Source: an uncultured Christensenella sp.
GTDB lineage: Bacteria > Bacillota > Clostridia > Christensenellales > Borkfalkiaceae
DNA: 64,000 nucleotides
Reading direction: 5' to 3'
Assembly (NCBI GenBank): GCA_910585785.1
Contig: CAJUEV010000002.1
Location: 1 to 64,000 of the forward strand
Shown: one piece after another, positions 24,900 to 33,220 of the stretch
Position numbering within the stretch: position 1 is the stretch's first letter
Layout: every line of letters starts with the position of its first letter
Translations under genes and position numbers: made by a program
The notes under the pieces: generated by a model
What the model saw: the letters and a program-made list of their open reading frames with translations, nothing else
The model's database searches: none
Told to the model about the DNA's origin: nothing

Positions 24900-26792
24900 T
24901 CACTTCTTTACTATTGCGTTAAAGCGGCAATGCGCTATACACTGTCCGCACTTTATACACTTTTTGGTGTCTATTTCGTGCGCGCTCTTAACCGAACCCG
25001 AAATTGCGTTTGCGGGGCAATTGCGCGCGCAAAGCGTACAGCCGCGGCACTTGTCGGGCTCTATATAATAATTCAAAAGCGATTTGCATACGCCTGCGGG
25101 GCACTTCTTTTCGTAGATGTGCGCCTTGTATTCTTCGCCGAAGTGCTCCATAGCCGAAAGTATGGGATTGGGAGCCGATTGTCCGAGGGCGCACAGCGAC
25201 GAACTTTTCATATGGTCCGCAATTTCCTTTATTTTTTCAAGGTCTTCCGGCTCGCCGTTGCCGTCGCAAATTTTATTTAAAATTTCAAGCAACCGTTTTG
25301 TGCCTATACGGCAGGGCACGCACTTGCCGCAGCTTTCATCCGCGGTAAATTCAAGATAGAATTTGGCTATGTCCACCATACAGGTGTCCTCGTCCATTAC
25401 TATAAGCCCGCCCGAGCCCATCATAGAGCCTATCGCCACAAGGTTGTCAAAATCCATACCTATGTCAATAAACTTTGCGGGAATGCATCCGCCAGAAGGT
25501 CCGCCCGTCTGCGCCGCTTTAAACGACTTGCCGTCGGGAATACCCCCGCCTATATCGTAAACTATCGTTTTAAGCGGTGTGCCCATAGGCACTTCCACAA
25601 GTCCCACGTTATGTATCTTTCCGCCCAAGGCAAAAACCTTTGTGCCCTTGCTCTTTTCGGTTCCTATCGAAGCGAACCAAGCCGAACCTTTAAGCAGAAT
25701 AGGCGCCACGCTTGCCCAAGTTTCTACGTTGTTTAAAACCGTCGGCTTTTGAAACAGTCCGCACTGCGCCGAAAAAGGCGGGCGGGGTCTGGGCTCGCCG
25801 CGGCGTCCTTCAATACTTGCCATAAGCGCGGTTTCTTCACCGCACACAAACGCGCCCGCGCCCAACCTTACGTGAATATCAAAGTTGAATCCGCTGCCTA
25901 AAATATTTTTGCCCAGCAAGCCTAGTTTTCTTGCCTGAGTTATTGCAATGTTAAGTCTTTCAACGGCAATGGGATATTCCGCGCGAACGTAAATATAGCC
26001 TTCCTGCGCGCCGACGGTGTAACCCGCGATAGTCATCGCTTCAAGCACGGTGTGCGGGTCGCCTTCCAGAACGGACCTGTCCATAAACGCGCCGGGGTCG
26101 CCCTCGTCCGCGTTGCAGCAAACGTATTTTACGTCCCCCTTCGCCTCTTTGGTAAACTGCCACTTCAAACCGGTGGGGAAACCCGCGCCGCCCCTGCCGC
26201 GCAAGCCCGCCGTTTTAAGTTCGGCTATAACCTCGTCGGGAGTCATTTCAAACAGCACTTTCGCCAAAGCCGAGTAGTCGCCCGCAGCAATAGCCTCCTC
26301 AATGCTTTCCGCAGCGATTACGCCGCAATTTCTTAGGGCTATGCGCATCTGGTGCTTATAAAAGGGAATTTCCGCAAATGGAATTACGCTTCCGTCCTCG
26401 TGCACGGTGTCCGCGTATAAAAGTTCTTTTACAATTTGTCCGCCCTTTACAAGGTGCTTTTCGGCAACCGTTTTAGCGTGTTCGGGCGTCATTTGCGAGT
26501 AAAACGCGCCCTCGGGATAAACTATCATTATGGGACCGAGCGCGCACAAACCGAAGCAGCCCGTCTTTACTATAAGCACGTCGTCAATGCCCAACTGCTT
26601 AAACGATTTTTCAAGCTGCTCGATAACCTGCAACGAATGCGAGGAGGTGCAGCCCGTTCCGCCGCAAACAAGCACCTGTTTTCTGTAACCGGTGTTTGCC
26701 GCAAGTTTTTCGGCTTGCTCGCGAACGATGCGTCTTACGTTTATAAGGTCGGCTTTTTCAGCCGCTATTTTTTTAAGTTGTTCAACCGTCAT
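24900..26792 (-). CDS. hydB: Hydrogenase subunit HydB (NuoF-like flavoprotein)
   Basis: 630-residue FMN/NADH-binding subunit. The N-terminal 110 residues are a thioredoxin-like [2Fe-2S] domain (CGGTGCTSSHS and KTGCFGLCALGP). Then comes the NuoF core with AELKTAGLRGRGGAGFPTG and the FMN/NAD region, the 4Fe-4S site CGKCVPCRIGTK, and a C-terminal ferredoxin with two [4Fe-4S] motifs (CRGCTLCARNCP, CIKCGQCIAHC). This domain order is that of the bifurcating HydB. It starts 12 bp after hydC and ends 14 bp before hydA. Confidence 0.95.
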   Translation of the reverse strand: MTVEQLKKIAAEKADLINVRRIVREQAEKLAANTGYRKQVLVCGGTGCTSSHSLQVIEQLEKSFKQLGIDDVLIVKTGCFGLCALGPIMIVYPEGAFYSQMTPEHAKTVAEKHLVKGGQIVKELLYADTVHEDGSVIPFAEIPFYKHQMRIALRNCGVIAAESIEEAIAAGDYSALAKVLFEMTPDEVIAELKTAGLRGRGGAGFPTGLKWQFTKEAKGDVKYVCCNADEGDPGAFMDRSVLEGDPHTVLEAMTIAGYTVGAQEGYIYVRAEYPIAVERLNIAITQARKLGLLGKNILGSGFNFDIHVRLGAGAFVCGEETALMASIEGRRGEPRPRPPFSAQCGLFQKPTVLNNVETWASVAPILLKGSAWFASIGTEKSKGTKVFALGGKIHNVGLVEVPMGTPLKTIVYDIGGGIPDGKSFKAAQTGGPSGGCIPAKFIDIGMDFDNLVAIGSMMGSGGLIVMDEDTCMVDIAKFYLEFTADESCGKCVPCRIGTKRLLEILNKICDGNGEPEDLEKIKEIADHMKSSSLCALGQSAPNPILSAMEHFGEEYKAHIYEKKCPAGVCKSLLNYYIEPDKCRGCTLCARNCPANAISGSVKSAHEIDTKKCIKCGQCIAHCRFNAIVKK

Positions 26793-26804
26793 TTTCCGCC
26801 TCCT

Positions 26805-27293
26805 TTAATCCTGCATATATTTATCAAGAATACCCTTTACGTCGGCGGGAGAAAGTTTTCCGTAAACTTCGCCGTCGATAATCATTACGGGCGCAAGTCC
26901 GCACGCGCCTACGCAACGGCAGCTTTCTATTGAAAACTTTTTATCGGGCGTGCACTCCCCGCAGGAAATGCGCAGCTCGTGCTCTACCGCTTCCAACACC
27001 TTGTCCGAACCTTTTACATAGCACGCCGTGCCCAGACAAATACTTATTTTGTGTTTGCCCTTGGGTTGAAGCGAAAATTGCGAATAGAAAGTAGCCACGC
27101 CGTACACTTCCGCCAGCGGAACGTTAAGTTCGTCCGCGATTACCGTCTGCACTTCCGCAGGCAGATAACCGTAAATGTTTTGCGCCTCGTGCAAAACGGG
27201 CATAAGCGCGCCTTTTTCGTTTTTGTGCGCGTTGATGCACTTCATAAGTTCGCGCATCTGCTGCTTGGTGCCCTCGAATTCGATTTGTGCCAT
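26805..27293 (-). CDS. hydC: Hydrogenase subunit HydC (NuoE-like)
   Basis: 162-residue thioredoxin-fold [2Fe-2S] protein. The four ligands are the Cys pairs in CLGTAC and CRCVGAC; the helical N-terminus VLHEAQNIYGYLP and the VYGVATFYSQFSL segment are standard for NuoE. It passes electrons between HydB and HydA. First gene of the operon, with the ATG at 27293 and AGGAGT upstream. Promoter at about 27343-27348. Confidence 0.95.
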   Translation of the reverse strand: MAQIEFEGTKQQMRELMKCINAHKNEKGALMPVLHEAQNIYGYLPAEVQTVIADELNVPLAEVYGVATFYSQFSLQPKGKHKISICLGTACYVKGSDKVLEAVEHELRISCGECTPDKKFSIESCRCVGACGLAPVMIIDGEVYGKLSPADVKGILDKYMQD

Positions 27294-27342
27294 TTTGTAC
27301 TCCTGAGTTTTAATAGTAAATTGATAAAATATTACCGAATAT

Positions 27343-27348
27343 ATTATA
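27343..27348 (-). promoter_or_regulatory. hydCBA promoter (extended -10)
   Basis: Minus-strand TGATATAAT (TATAAT at plus 27343-27348) about 50 bp before hydC, with only a weak TTTATT 17 bp further upstream. No Rex-like TTGTTAA-N4-TTAACAA site is seen here, although redox control is common for this operon type. Confidence 0.5.
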
Positions 27349-27501
27349 TCATTGACGGTGTGAAAAATAAACCGTTTTAGACAAAATAATACAAAATTTG
27401 CAAACTAAATTTTTCCTTTTTGAAGCGCACGCCCTTCCTTCGGACTTTAACCGCGCCGCCAACGTTTAACAACTGCTATACAGCGGCGCGATATTGCCGC
27501 A
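27349..27501. other. Intergenic spacer upstream of hydC
   Basis: Between the hydC promoter and the terminator of the Cys-rich gene I find no gene or repeat. The sequence is AT-rich near the promoter and GC-rich from about 27425. Confidence 0.5.
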
Positions 27502-27510
27502 TAAAAACGC

Positions 27511-27538
27511 CCGCCGACGGAAAGTTTTCCGTCGGCGG
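27511..27538 (-). terminator. Terminator of the Cys-rich small gene
   Basis: CCGCCGACGGAAA pairs with its complement (27511-27538), followed on the minus strand by GCGTTTTTAT. It ends the transcript of the gene at 27589-27768. Confidence 0.8.
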
Positions 27539-27588
27539 ACGCACCCCTTTGAGCCGCGCTTTTTTGTTTTGTAAATTTAGGCAAAGAC

Positions 27589-27768
27589 TTATTTTTCTTT
27601 AAAATAGCCGCACCCTTCCAAAATGCCGAACTGCTTCCGCTCCTCACCGCTCAGTTTTTCGCACATACACGTTCCGCACTCTATGGGAATATAATCTTGC
27701 CCGTACCTGATGTAGTGTTGCGAAAAATACACGCAGTTTTCGCAACAGTTTAAGTTTTCATTTTCCAT
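27589..27768 (-). CDS. Small Cys-rich protein (zinc-ribbon-like), paralogue of 54046-54255
   Basis: 59 residues starting MENENLNCCENCVYFSQHY, with eight Cys: C-x2-C after CC, a central ECGTCMC and a C-terminal GCGYF. The pattern C-x2-C-x2-F-x2-HY ... [IV]-x-C-G-x-C ... C-x-G-[YW] is shared with the protein at 54046-54255, so the two are paralogues despite low overall identity. A metal (probably zinc) site is likely. It is divergent from an XRE regulator with overlapping promoters and has its own terminator. Function unknown; no toxin-like or enzymatic feature. Confidence 0.7.
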   Translation of the reverse strand: MENENLNCCENCVYFSQHYIRYGQDYIPIECGTCMCEKLSGEERKQFGILEGCGYFKEK

Positions 27769-27807
27769 TGTTTTAACCTTACCCTTTATGGTCTATAATG
27801 TGTCTAT

Positions 27808-27850
27808 ATTATAGCGTTTTTTTAGACCTTGTCAACTATTTGACCATAAT
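27808..27850. promoter_or_regulatory. Overlapping divergent promoters with operator (module 2)
   Basis: Minus gene: TTGACA (plus 27830-27835) and TATAAT (plus 27808-27813), 16-bp spacer. Plus XRE gene: TTAGAC (27822-27827) and CATAAT (27845-27850), 17-bp spacer. The inverted repeat GTCAA-CTAT-TTGAC (27831-27844) lies on the minus -35 and inside the plus spacer. Two longer-range mirror pairs, TTATGGTC/GACCATAA (27786, 27842) and CTATAAT/ATTATAG, flank it. Confidence 0.65.
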
Positions 27851-27864
27851 TTAAAATTGACAAT

Positions 27865-28077
27865 ATGATTACCTATAAGCCGTTTTGGGAAACCTTGAAA
27901 AAGAAAGGTATTACAACATATAAACTAATTAATTATTACGAAATCAGCAATAGCACGATACAAAGATTAAGAGAAAACAAAGGAATAACCACAACCACGA
28001 TAGACGATTTTTGCAAAATTTTGGATTGCAGGGTAGAGGACATTGTGGAATACGTAAAAGAAGAATCCGATAAATAA
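27865..28077 (+). CDS. Small XRE/Cro-type transcriptional regulator
   Basis: 70 residues, essentially one helix-turn-helix domain of the short Cro/YozG type: WETLKKKGITTYKLINYYEI (first helices), SNSTIQRLRENKGITTTTID (recognition helix and following), and the DFCKILDCRVEDIVEY C-terminal helix. Such proteins bind DNA as dimers. It is divergent from the Cys-rich gene and almost certainly acts on the inverted repeat between them. The ATG at 27865 has no strong ribosome site, and the predicted leader is very short. Confidence 0.85.
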   Translation: MITYKPFWETLKKKGITTYKLINYYEISNSTIQRLRENKGITTTTIDDFCKILDCRVEDIVEYVKEESDK

Positions 28078-28093
28078 TTAAGACTTTTTTGCA

Positions 28094-28134
28094 AAAAACC
28101 GCCCTCCCGCAGACTGCCTGTCTGCGGGAGGGCG
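28094..28134. terminator. Terminator of trxA, shared with the XRE gene
   Basis: CGCCCTCCCGCAGAC pairs with its complement (28100-28114 with 28120-28134). The T-run is on the minus side, so it ends the hisS-trxA transcript. Confidence 0.85.
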
Positions 28135-28153
28135 TTGTGTTTGCGTTTTGAAT

Positions 28154-28465
28154 TTAAAGATTTTCTTCCAAAAACGCGCTAAGTTCTTTCTTGCCCATAT
28201 AGCCTAAGTTTTTTGCCGTCTGCTCGCCGTTTTTAAACACCGCCACAAAGGGAATGGACATAATTCCGTAACGCGCGGCAAGTTCGCCGTTCTGGTCAAC
28301 GTCCACTTTAACAAAAACCGCCTTGTCCGCAAAGTCTGCGGCAACTTCTTCAAAGACGGGCGCAAGCATTTTGCAAGGTCCGCACCAGGTTGCAAAAAAG
28401 TCGCACACAACGGGCTTTTCGCCCTTCAAAAGTTCGTCGAATTTTTCCGTATTGATTTGTTCCAT
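28154..28465 (-). CDS. trxA: Thioredoxin
   Basis: 103-residue thiol-disulfide oxidoreductase. Active site WCGPC near residue 29 (FFATWCGPCK), the buried Asp-containing VKVDVDQN strand and the cis-Pro region MSIPFVAVFKNG are present. It keeps cytoplasmic proteins reduced. It starts one base after hisS, so it is translated from the hisS mRNA, an unusual pairing; no thioredoxin reductase gene is in the window. Confidence 0.96.
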   Translation of the reverse strand: MEQINTEKFDELLKGEKPVVCDFFATWCGPCKMLAPVFEEVAADFADKAVFVKVDVDQNGELAARYGIMSIPFVAVFKNGEQTAKNLGYMGKKELSAFLEENL

Positions 28466-28466
28466 T

Positions 28467-29726
28467 TTAATTTTTCTCCTTTATTAAATATGAGTATATT
28501 TCGTTAAAATTAACCGCGGTCTGACTGCCGTCGGACATTTTTTTGATATTTGCCGCGCCTGCTTCAAGCTCGTTCGCGCCGATTACCGCAACGTACTCCG
28601 CGCCAAGCTTGTCCGCATATTTAAACTGCGCTTTCACGCTGCGCTCCATAAGGTCGCTTTCTGCATTTATGCCCCTTGCGCGCAATCCGCAGGTAAGCGA
28701 AAACGCTTTGCTTCTTGAAATTTCGTCCATTCCCGCAATATATATAAGGGGCTTTTTGTTTTCGCCGAAGTCCGCACCCGTATTTTCCATAAGCAGCATA
28801 AGTCTTTCTATACCGGCGGCAAAACCTATTGCGGGCAAAGGCGCGCCGCCAAGTTCTTCCACTAAATTGTCATACCTGCCGCCCGCGCAAACGGCGCCCT
28901 GCGCGCCGATGTCGGTTGAAATAAACTCGAAAACGGTCTTCGTATAATAGTCTAACCCCCGCACTATGCGCGAATTAACGCTGAAAGCCACGTTTTGCGC
29001 CGACAAAAGCGACTTTACTTTTTCAAAGTGGGTGTTGCAGTCCTCGCACAAATAATCAAGAATTTTCGGCGCGTCCGCGGTTATTTTTTTGCATCTTTCT
29101 TCCTTGCAGTCCAGCATACGCAGCGGGTTTTTGTCAAACCGCGAGCGGCACGTTTCGCACATATCCGCAAGACGTGGACGGAAATAATCTTTAAGCGCTT
29201 TGTTGTATTCGGCGCGGCATATGCGGCACCCAATCGAGTTTATTTGCAACTCGGTCTTGTTTATTCCCAATTTTTCAAGAAAGGTTGAAGCGGCAAATAT
29301 TACTTCCGCGTCCGTTTCGGCGGACTTTGCGCCGAAAATTTCAACGCCGAACTGATGAAACTCGCGCAGCCTGCCTGCCTGCGGGCGTTCGTAACGGAAG
29401 CAAGGGGTTATGTAATAGGACTTCAACGGCATAGGCGTGCTTGAAAGTCCGTTTTCCACAAACATTCTAACCGCGCCGGCGGTGCCTTCGGGCTTCAATG
29501 TTATGCTTCTGCCACCCTTGTCCTCAAATGTGTACATTTCTTTATTGACGACGTCCGTCGTTTCGCCGACGCCGCGCTGAAAAAGTTCGGTATGCTCGAA
29601 AACGGGCGTGCGGATTTCCTTTATGTTGAAAATTTCCGCCGTTTCGCACGCGGCTTTTTCAACAAACTGCCACTTGTAAGATTTGTCGGGCAATACGTCT
29701 TTTGTGCCCTTGGGTATGTTAATCAT
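28467..29726 (-). CDS. hisS: Histidyl-tRNA synthetase
   Basis: 419-residue class II aminoacyl-tRNA synthetase charging tRNA-His. Motif 2 is FRYERPQAGRLREFHQFG, the His-A segment is RGLDYYTKTVFEF and motif 3 is AIGFAAGIERLM; the C-terminal anticodon-binding domain (about residues 325-415) is complete. Only 57 bp separate it from the Sel1-repeat gene upstream, and that gap is too short for the T-box leader that controls hisS in many Firmicutes. GAGGTAAAAA precedes the ATG. Confidence 0.98.
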   Translation of the reverse strand: MINIPKGTKDVLPDKSYKWQFVEKAACETAEIFNIKEIRTPVFEHTELFQRGVGETTDVVNKEMYTFEDKGGRSITLKPEGTAGAVRMFVENGLSSTPMPLKSYYITPCFRYERPQAGRLREFHQFGVEIFGAKSAETDAEVIFAASTFLEKLGINKTELQINSIGCRICRAEYNKALKDYFRPRLADMCETCRSRFDKNPLRMLDCKEERCKKITADAPKILDYLCEDCNTHFEKVKSLLSAQNVAFSVNSRIVRGLDYYTKTVFEFISTDIGAQGAVCAGGRYDNLVEELGGAPLPAIGFAAGIERLMLLMENTGADFGENKKPLIYIAGMDEISRSKAFSLTCGLRARGINAESDLMERSVKAQFKYADKLGAEYVAVIGANELEAGAANIKKMSDGSQTAVNFNEIYSYLIKEKN

Positions 29727-29783
29727 TTTTTACCTCTGCTAATTTTTAATTAATCCGCAAATTGCCCCGCATATATGCGCGGT

Positions 29784-31073
29784 TTACTCGTCTTCGTACT
29801 CGTCTTCTTCCGTATATATTTCGCCAAGCAGCCACTCTATCGCGTGCTTTGCTTCGTCGCTGCCGTACCACGCGGCTTTGCGCCAGAGTTTGCGCGCTTT
29901 TTCTTTGTCCTTATCTGTGCCTCTGCCGTAAAAATAACACTCGCCTAATTTAAACAAAATGTCTTCGTTATAGCTGTCTTCGCCCGCTCCGTTAAGCAGT
30001 TCAAACACCTTTTCTTCGCTCTTTTCAACGCCCGTGCCGTTTTCGTAACACAGCGCAAGTTCGTATACCGACATATCAAAGTCCTGCGATTGCTTGAAAA
30101 GCTGAACGGCTTTATCAATATCTTTTTGCACTACCGTACCGTTTTTATAGCACATTGCAACGTTGTATTTCGCCCACGAACTGCCCGCGTCCGCTTCCGT
30201 CTGAAACATTTCAAACGCCTTGCGCTGGTCCTTTTCCACGCCGTCGCCTTCCATATAAAGCAGGGCAAGTTTTACATTTGCTTTGCGATAGCCGTTGTCG
30301 GCGGCTTTTCTATACCACAAAACCGCGTTTTCCATATCGGATGGCTCGGCAAATTCGTAAAGCCTGCCCAACTCGTACATATGCTCCGCGTCGCCCGCTT
30401 CCGCCGCCGTTTTGCACCATTTTACGGCGTTTTGGGTATCGTCCTCGGCGTCGTAGTGCATAACCAGCCAACTTATCGCTTCCGTATCGCCCGTTTGCGC
30501 GGCTTTTTCATACCACTTTATCGCGGCTTCTTCGTCGTCCAAATCAAGCGAGCACATCAAAGCAAGCGTTTTTTGCACTTCTATATTGCCTTTTTCGGCA
30601 AGCGGCGTATACCATTTAAGCGCTTGGGTTGCGTCGGGCTCTATCTTGTTGCTGCCGAACTCTCTGCCGTAATTATAAATATCACCGAGTTTTTCGCACG
30701 CTTCGTCCAGACCTTGCGCAGCCGCTTTTTTGTACCACTCCACCGCTTTTATGTTATCGTCGTAATCTAAATTATCGCCCATATACAACTGCGCTTCCGC
30801 ATTGCCCTTTTCTGCGGCAACCGCCATAATCTCCTTGCCCAGCGAATAGTCGGCGTCCGGAGTTGTTTTATCCAGATGCGACTTGGCAAGGACGTAAAGC
30901 TCGTCCGCGGACATAGTTTGCGCAAGCCGCTCCGCCTCTTTTTCAGAGGAAACTTGCGCCGTGCGGGAAGGATTGCGCACAATTTTCACCAGCGTAAAAA
31001 TTACGGCGGCAATCATAACAACTCCGACTAACCCGAACATTAGTTGTATAAATATCTGAAACGTAATATCCAT
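29784..31073 (-). CDS. Sel1-like repeat protein, membrane-anchored
   Basis: 429 residues. A single hydrophobic N-terminal helix (about residues 5-28) is followed by about eight to nine Sel1-like repeats of roughly 36 residues with the A-x2-W-[YF]-x-KAA pattern (AVEWYKKAAAQG, AIKWYEKAAQTG, AVLWYRKAADNG, AVQLFKQSQ). The end is strongly acidic (EIYTEEDEYEDE). Sel1 repeats form a superhelix for protein binding; such proteins scaffold complexes rather than catalyse. N-terminal anchoring suggests the repeats face the cytoplasm. Partner unknown. It lies between hslU and hisS and may be read from the hslVU transcript. Confidence 0.88.
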   Translation of the reverse strand: MDITFQIFIQLMFGLVGVVMIAAVIFTLVKIVRNPSRTAQVSSEKEAERLAQTMSADELYVLAKSHLDKTTPDADYSLGKEIMAVAAEKGNAEAQLYMGDNLDYDDNIKAVEWYKKAAAQGLDEACEKLGDIYNYGREFGSNKIEPDATQALKWYTPLAEKGNIEVQKTLALMCSLDLDDEEAAIKWYEKAAQTGDTEAISWLVMHYDAEDDTQNAVKWCKTAAEAGDAEHMYELGRLYEFAEPSDMENAVLWYRKAADNGYRKANVKLALLYMEGDGVEKDQRKAFEMFQTEADAGSSWAKYNVAMCYKNGTVVQKDIDKAVQLFKQSQDFDMSVYELALCYENGTGVEKSEEKVFELLNGAGEDSYNEDILFKLGECYFYGRGTDKDKEKARKLWRKAAWYGSDEAKHAIEWLLGEIYTEEDEYEDE

Positions 31074-31124
31074 AGTTTTATCACCCCAAACGTTTGCGAC
31101 GGGCGCGCCCGCAATACCAAACGC

Positions 31125-32438
31125 TTATAAAACGTATTTTTTCAAATCGCGGTTGCGGACAATATTTTCAAGATGGTCTTCCACGTATTTCGCGTTTACG
31201 TCCACGCGTATTACGGGATAATCGTTGCCGCCCGCGTTATAAGATATATCTTCAAGCAGATATTCCATAACCGTATGCAGACGGCGCGCGCCTATGTCCT
31301 CGGAAGTGTTGTTTATGTCTTCGGAAATTTCCGCAATTTTTTCTATTGCGTCGGGCGCAAACTGCAAATCGATATTATCCACCGCCAACAGCGCCTGATA
31401 TTGCGAAGTTATCGCGTTTTGGGGTTGGGTCAAAATGTTTACAAAGTCGCCCTTCGTCAGACTTTTCAACTCTACCTGAATGGGGAATCTGCCTTGAAGT
31501 TCGGGAATAAGGTCTTCAACCTTGGAAACGTGGAAAGCGCCCGCCGCTATAAACAAGATATAGTCGGTACGTATGGGTCCGTATTTAGTCATTACCGTAC
31601 AGCCTTCCACTATGGGCAGAATATCGCGCTGAACGCCCTCGCGGGATACGTCCGCGCCGCCGCGGTTTTCCTTGCCCGCGATTTTGTCTATTTCGTCAAT
31701 AAATATAATTCCGTCGTTTTCGGCGCGGCGAATCGCCTCTGCGTTTACCGCGTCGTCGTCTATAAGTTTATCCGCTTCTTCGGCAATCAACAGATTTTTC
31801 GCTTCTCTTACGGTGATTTTGCGCTTCTTCTTTTTGTGCATTCCCAATCCCGAAAATACCGAGCCCAAATCAATTGCCGCGCCGCTGCCTGGGGAAAGCT
31901 CCAACGGTTTGGGCACGTCCTCCACTTCGATTTCCACGGAAGTATTGTCAAGTTTGCCCGAATGAATTTCGTCAACTATATTCTGCTCGAAAACCTCGCG
32001 CGAAAGTTCGCCGCGTTCGTCCTTGCGCGCCTCCGCAATTACTTTGGCTATTTTTCTTTCGGCTACTGCTGTCGCGCGATAACTTACTTCCGCCGTCTTT
32101 TCTTCCTTCACAAGGCGAATAGCGCACTCCGCAAGGTCGCGCACCATACTTTCAACATCGCGCCCCACGTAACCTACTTCCGTATACTTCGTCGCTTCAA
32201 CCTTCAAAAACGGCGCTTTAACCAGCTTTGCAAGGCGGCGGGCTATTTCGGTTTTGCCAACGCCCGTAGGTCCCTTCATTATAATATTTTTGGGAGTTAT
32301 TTCGTCCTGCAACTCGGGCGAAAGCATACTTCTTCTGTAACGGTTTCTAAGCGCTATGGCAACCGCCTTTTTCGCTTCGTCCTGTCCTATAATGTATTTA
32401 TTTAATTCGTGAACTATCTGTTTAGGCGTTAAATCCAT
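31125..32438 (-). CDS. hslU: ATP-dependent protease ATPase subunit HslU
   Basis: 437-residue AAA+ unfoldase that feeds proteins into HslV. Walker A is GPTGVGKTEIARRLAKL and Walker B IIFIDEIDKIA; the pore loop region KYTEVGYVGRDVESMVRDL and the sensor-2 GARRLHT are present, with the insertion domain in between. The ATG at 32438 with AAGGAG upstream gives the conserved N-terminus MDLTPKQIVHELN; a longer frame to 32495 would add an unconserved leader. It follows hslV by 125 bp. Confidence 0.97.
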   Translation of the reverse strand: MDLTPKQIVHELNKYIIGQDEAKKAVAIALRNRYRRSMLSPELQDEITPKNIIMKGPTGVGKTEIARRLAKLVKAPFLKVEATKYTEVGYVGRDVESMVRDLAECAIRLVKEEKTAEVSYRATAVAERKIAKVIAEARKDERGELSREVFEQNIVDEIHSGKLDNTSVEIEVEDVPKPLELSPGSGAAIDLGSVFSGLGMHKKKKRKITVREAKNLLIAEEADKLIDDDAVNAEAIRRAENDGIIFIDEIDKIAGKENRGGADVSREGVQRDILPIVEGCTVMTKYGPIRTDYILFIAAGAFHVSKVEDLIPELQGRFPIQVELKSLTKGDFVNILTQPQNAITSQYQALLAVDNIDLQFAPDAIEKIAEISEDINNTSEDIGARRLHTVMEYLLEDISYNAGGNDYPVIRVDVNAKYVEDHLENIVRNRDLKKYVL

Positions 32439-32563
32439 TTTATACTCCTTTAAAAAGCCTATATATAAGTTGTTTTGCAAAGGCGCCGCAATCAATAATA
32501 AGTTCCGCCGTTCTGCGCGGCAAACGTTTTTAAGTTTCCGCTTTCAATCTTTTACAAAGCGGC

Positions 32564-33097
32564 TTAAATTGTTTCGCACTTGATATTGTCGTTTGTGTAA
32601 ACGCAGATTTCGCTTGCTATTTTAAGCGATTTTTTGGCGATTTCTTCTGCGGAAAACTTGGTGTTTTGATAAAGCGCGCGCGCCGCTGCAAGCGCATAGT
32701 TGCCGCCGCTGCCTATCGCCGCTATTCCGTCGTCCGGCTCGATAACCTCGCCCGTGCCCGAAACAATCAAAAGCGTATCTTTGTCGGCTACAATCATAAG
32801 CGCTTCAAGTTTTCTGAATTTATCGGTGCGCCAGAGTTCGGCAAGTTCAACTGCCGAGCGCATTAAATTGCCCGAAAATTTATTGAGCATTCCTTCGAAT
32901 TTTTCGCTTAAAGAAAACGCGTCCGAAACGGAACCGGCAAAGCCCAAAATAACTTTTCCGCCGTAAATTCTGCGTACTTTCTGCGCGGTGGTTTTAAAAA
33001 TTACGTTTTCACCCATTGTTACTTGTCCGTCGCCCGCTATCGCCGTCTTGCCGCCCTTTTTAACGGCGCAAATGGTAGTTGCGTGAAATTCAACCAT
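32564..33097 (-). CDS. hslV: ATP-dependent protease peptidase subunit HslV
   Basis: 177-residue proteasome-like peptidase. The catalytic N-terminal Thr is in HATTICAV, so a six-residue propeptide (MVEFHA) precedes it; GDGQVTMG and the KVRRIYGGKV segment with its Lys, and the GSGGNYALAAARAL region, are conserved. Threonine rather than the serine of Bacillus ClpQ is visible. Good GGAGTATAATTT ribosome site. Operon hslV-hslU, as in many Clostridia, next to trmFO and topA. Confidence 0.97.
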   Translation of the reverse strand: MVEFHATTICAVKKGGKTAIAGDGQVTMGENVIFKTTAQKVRRIYGGKVILGFAGSVSDAFSLSEKFEGMLNKFSGNLMRSAVELAELWRTDKFRKLEALMIVADKDTLLIVSGTGEVIEPDDGIAAIGSGGNYALAAARALYQNTKFSAEEIAKKSLKIASEICVYTNDNIKCETI

Positions 33098-33220
33098 ATA
33101 AATTATACTCCTTTCAACAAAATCACGGCTATACCCGCCGACTTTGCGTAATCTGGGAAATTAACTTCCCCGTGCGCGCAATTTTTACGCGCAATTAAAA
33201 AAATTTGATTTTATCGTCAT

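Noticed and set aside
29727..29783. T-box leader for hisS
   Set aside because: Only 57 bp are available, with no specifier stem or TGG-N-A-CC box.
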